A stretch of 64,000 nucleotides of DNA, taken from assembly GCA_025024175.1 (NCBI GenBank), contig QCXZ01000137.1, positions 78,616,680 through 78,680,679 on the forward strand. The letters run 5' to 3'. Below, piece after piece: positions 62,801 to 64,000 of this stretch. Positions within the stretch are counted from its first letter, which is position 1, and every line of letters starts with the position of its first letter. The notes under the pieces are model-generated. The model was not told the origin of the DNA and ran no database searches. It saw only the letters and a list, made by a program, of their open reading frames with translations. A program made the position numbers and the translations under genes. The stretch is from Rhyzopertha dominica (taxonomy: Eukaryota > Arthropoda > Insecta > Coleoptera > Bostrichidae).

Positions 62801-64000
62801 AACAAATCCAACACCGGCAAAGATGATAACGTTTAGAAAACTATGTGTGTTTACAATCAGCTTGTCTGACGCCCGACATCCGACCGTGATTTGACAGACA
62901 CAGGGCCCGTTGCACAAAGCGTGGTTAACCAGACCCCCTGGTTAAAACGCGGTTAACCAGACCCCCTGGTTAACACGCGGTTAACCGGCCGTTGCCATAG
63001 GCAGCACCAATGAAGAACGCTTAAAAAGAACCGTTTCCATGACAACTGCCCGTTGACCGCGCGTTAACCAGGGGGTCTGGTTAACCACGCTTTATGCAAC
63101 GGGGCCACAAGGGAATGCAAACTAACACCACTGTTGCCAAGTTGTGTATTTCCATTTTCAGTTAAGTCGTCACATCCTTTGGAGGGCGTTTTAAAATACT
63201 TCAACTTTGACTTGAATATTCACGTACTTAAATACATTTTTTATACTAACCAAAATATAGAATTATTTGCATATGTTACAATTAGTAACGAAACTATATT
63301 GAATTCTGTAATTTTTACTTCACTGAAATACCCAATTGTCTCTGGCAAATTCTGGATTTTATCATCATTTATTCCAGCTTCTTCTATTTCTTCTCATACA
63401 TTCATTTTTTTCATAGAATTGAATGGTGTATTGAGTTTTCTATTTTTTTAAAATAATTATATATTATTTTATCAAAAAGTTATGTGAAAATGAAAAAATG
63501 AGCACTAGCAGAACTGTGTGATAATTTTTTCCTAGTAAAATTAGTTTACAAAAAAGGAAAACTCAGCATGTGGAATTTGATTTATGTAATTTTAACTTTT
63601 AACCATAACTGCAGAAAAAACACTAAACATGAAATTACAAAAAGAGTAGCTTATAATTATTTTTTTGTCTCTGAAGGTTTTCATGTCATTCAATGCAATC
63701 GGCAATTAAAATATGTCTCAAAAATTAGATTACAAAACGGTCATTAAAAAAAAAACCTGGTATTACTTTTATATTTTATGATAATTCCCCACTAACCTTA
63801 TCATTGCCAGGACTGTTGGTTTGACTGGGAGGACGCGCCTGCTCCAGNGACTTGCAATTCTCAATGCCCACGCCCAACACGTTGTCCTGGTCCATGGCAC
63901 CCCTCAACTGTGGCGTCAACGGCTTATCCCAAGCATTTGACATGGGCACACTGACGGGGATGTTTGGGTACATGCCCATGCTCTGGTTGACCTTGTTCAA
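44812..64000 (-). CDS. nocte: PRRC2/nocte-type protein, C-terminal 868 residues
   Basis: Large, mostly disordered proline/glutamine-rich RNA-associated protein; PRRC2 proteins act in stress granules and translation initiation, and Drosophila nocte is needed for temperature entrainment of the clock. Eight exons: 64000-63797 (continues beyond the window), 61705-61043, 58229-58011, 54168-53736, 52160-51960, 49310-48960, 46680-46562 and 45228-44812; every junction is GT-AG and in phase. Landmarks: VPMSNAWDKPLTPQLRG, TTPPVNTIIFENTNFKSAPG, ADALNIKIQSVKKVWETMP, NVCK-VKPTQQ, QQLYMYDPSIQANYLPSTG, LKSPGSQQEVLSSVFNS. The third exon has a second in-phase acceptor at 58214, dropping five residues. Introns carry many transposons. 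Open frames on the plus strand opposite exons (53713-54267, 61110-61688) are compositional shadows. PRRC2 identity rests on recalled motifs. Confidence 0.85.
47060..47400. repeat. Partial copy of the 50.3-kb TIR element
   Basis: Shares, in the same order, the right part of the element at 50319-51210: TTTTTGTATCTAAGTTCG, then TATGGTACAGGTCAACTC, then AAGTAAGACAGTAATGTTGA and CAACCCTCTAGC, ending AAAATGGAACATACTG. The left end is absent or too diverged. It lies in a PRRC2 intron. Confidence 0.6.
47680..48611 (-). mobile_element. THAP-type (P-element-like) transposon relic
   Basis: Inverted ends GTGACGTCAGGTGTCTTGTA (47680) and TACATGACACTTGACGTCAC (to 48611) bracket a minus-strand THAP exon. 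No catalytic P-transposase exons remain in about 930 bp, so it is an internally deleted relic in a PRRC2 intron. The ends might lie slightly further out; no target duplication was clear. Confidence 0.5.
48269..48451 (-). pseudogene. THAP zinc-finger exon
   Basis: MGKQNKCCFVHGYKSISVST begins a 61-residue THAP DNA-binding domain: C-x-x-x-H/G start, RMKKSFKAPKRD where W-x-x-x-x-x-R is expected, MPKSQSLFFCCEDHLN at the end (C-x-x-H pair in CEDH). The usual tryptophan is replaced by serine and the final F by leucine, signs of decay. An ACT|GTAAGT donor follows directly, as in first exons of P-element-like transposases. Confidence 0.6.
49706..49790 (+). ncRNA. Decayed hammerhead ribozyme relative
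   Basis: ACTGATGAGCTGTAA (49709-49723) and GTTGGTTGTGGGGCAGACAG (49746-49765) match the same parts of the ribozyme at 36341-36444. CUGAUGA is intact and a GUC triplet ends at 49744. However, the invariant G of GAAA reads A (GGAC-AAAA), stem II no longer pairs beyond its first base pair, and the 5' strand of stem I does not match. It is very probably inactive. It sits antisense in a PRRC2 intron. Confidence 0.6.
50319..51210. mobile_element. Long-TIR non-autonomous transposon (TA-flanked)
   Basis: Ends CAGGGTGTCCCATTTATGA (50319) and AAAATGGGACACCATG (to 51210), with TA just outside both. Imperfect inverted similarity continues about 250 bp inward; for example, AGTATGTAGATACAAAAAA on the left faces its complement near 51,030, and GGCTTTGCTGT faces ACAGCAAAGCC. 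No ORF. It is a foldback/MITE of Tc1/mariner type inside a PRRC2 intron. Confidence 0.7.
52268..53040 (+). pseudogene. Decayed mariner in PRRC2 intron
   Basis: TA plus CGAGGGTTACGATTTATATT at 52268 is a mariner-type end. The plus strand then shows FHDEAPSKTTVYRQY, HEHLAIRKLCSSWIPHNLTI and ACFFRKTGHIAMVPLGNCRTVNSDWYTT across several frames, in the order of a mellifera-like mariner transposase. The 3' end was not located. It is in antisense orientation to the host gene. Confidence 0.65.
55486..55821 (-). other. Unassigned ORF (111 codons)
   Basis: Minus-strand frame with a protein-like composition (KSQNGHVWMFNNAKSTIQPI, FPSGSHYGNQSMVYLLRKIF). I do not recognise a family. It lies in a PRRC2 intron beside tandem repeats and may be part of an unidentified retroelement. 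It is not a supported host exon, since the PRRC2 exons join in phase without it. Confidence 0.3.
56041..56116. repeat. 38-bp tandem duplication
   Basis: Two exact consecutive copies of a 38-bp unit beginning GGAATTTGCGCTGCCATCCT. Being identical, the duplication is recent. It lies in a PRRC2 intron. Confidence 0.9.
56331..56447. repeat. 39-bp tandem repeat, three units
   Basis: Three consecutive units beginning TATGAGCC(C/G)TC(C/A)GCTCTTG at 56331, 56370 and 56409, then two shorter GAGCCTTCAGCT echoes to about 56,495. The unit length is a multiple of three and one frame repeats YEPSALVIVLNN, but no larger gene is visible. Confidence 0.85.
58690..60818 (+). mobile_element. CR1/Daphne-like LINE, copy 2
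   Basis: Longer copy of the LINE at 4721-5845, on the plus strand inside a PRRC2 intron and antisense to that gene. From the 5' side: linker region (RNEVVGLLRDK, MMWKTSKKT, VNRFNNYFIESIG), RT start (KISTIFPIPKVANTIECSEF), VFLDLKRAFETIDRSILLRK, SECGVPDGSVIRPLLFTLYI, FADDTLLVESDCNLD (catalytic ADD intact), then LQKFQNRATRIIF and the C-terminal block to about 60,680. It ends in an (ATT)n run at about 60,800-60,818. There are several frameshifts and an in-frame loss of about 15 codons after RIYKYLGPT relative to copy 1. Confidence 0.85.
62903..63106. mobile_element. 204-bp MITE with GGTTAACC-rich TIRs
   Basis: Ends GGGCCCGTTGCACAAAGCGT (62903) and ACGCTTTATGCAACGGGGCC (to 63106) with ACA on both sides. 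The arms contain GGTTAACCAGACCCCCTGG, itself inverted inside, and the left arm repeats it in tandem with a 28-bp period. No coding capacity. It lies in a PRRC2 intron. Confidence 0.8.

Overview
This is a window of an insect nuclear genome, most likely a beetle. Introns are small (51-59 nt in TMA16), base composition is AT-rich, and the repeats are typical insect ones: several mariner lineages, Penelope-like elements and jockey/CR1-type LINEs. Nothing looks prokaryotic. Scattered single N bases look like masked sites in an assembly.

Repeat-rich left part (1-25.4 kb). No host gene was recognised here. From left to right: a decayed Tc1/mariner transposase; a Penelope reverse-transcriptase remnant; a 1,025-bp near-perfect foldback element (3089-4113); a 5'-truncated LINE; other LINE scraps; a complete IS630/Tc1-type transposon with long terminal inverted repeats (8816-10268); a LINE split by a nearly intact mariner (12546-13876); a 2-kb long-TIR element studded with a GCCGTAC motif (14411-16412); further mariner and LINE debris; and a Penelope element split by a 259-bp solo LTR with a GGAT target duplication.

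Host genes (25.8-64 kb). Upf3 (+, one coding exon, nonsense-mediated decay) converges on MTFMT (-, four exons, mitochondrial initiator-tRNA formylation). Next come Gpdh (-, NAD-dependent glycerol-3-phosphate dehydrogenase, six exons) and TMA16 (+, five coding exons, the first holding only the ATG), which diverge from each other. The right end is the 3' part of a PRRC2/nocte-type gene (-, eight exons seen, cut by the window edge) whose introns carry mariner, THAP-type, LINE and foldback insertions.

Main discoveries. (1) Gpdh appears able to make forms for three compartments. The normal protein ends HPEHM. Its TAA stop lies inside a perfect GTAAGT splice donor, and a 3' exon 2.4 kb downstream, in the right phase, adds a tail ending in SKL, the canonical peroxisomal signal, and is followed by a poly(A) signal. 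Upstream, 61 in-frame codons from another ATG read as a mitochondrial-type presequence with no acidic residue before its last position. (2) A hammerhead ribozyme with a complete catalytic core lies antisense in a Gpdh intron (36341-36444), and a decayed relative lies in a PRRC2 intron (49706-49790). (3) The GCCGTAC-studded element has no transposase and an unusual repeat architecture. Exon boundaries were worked out by hand from splice consensus, reading phase and remembered family conservation; no database search was run.
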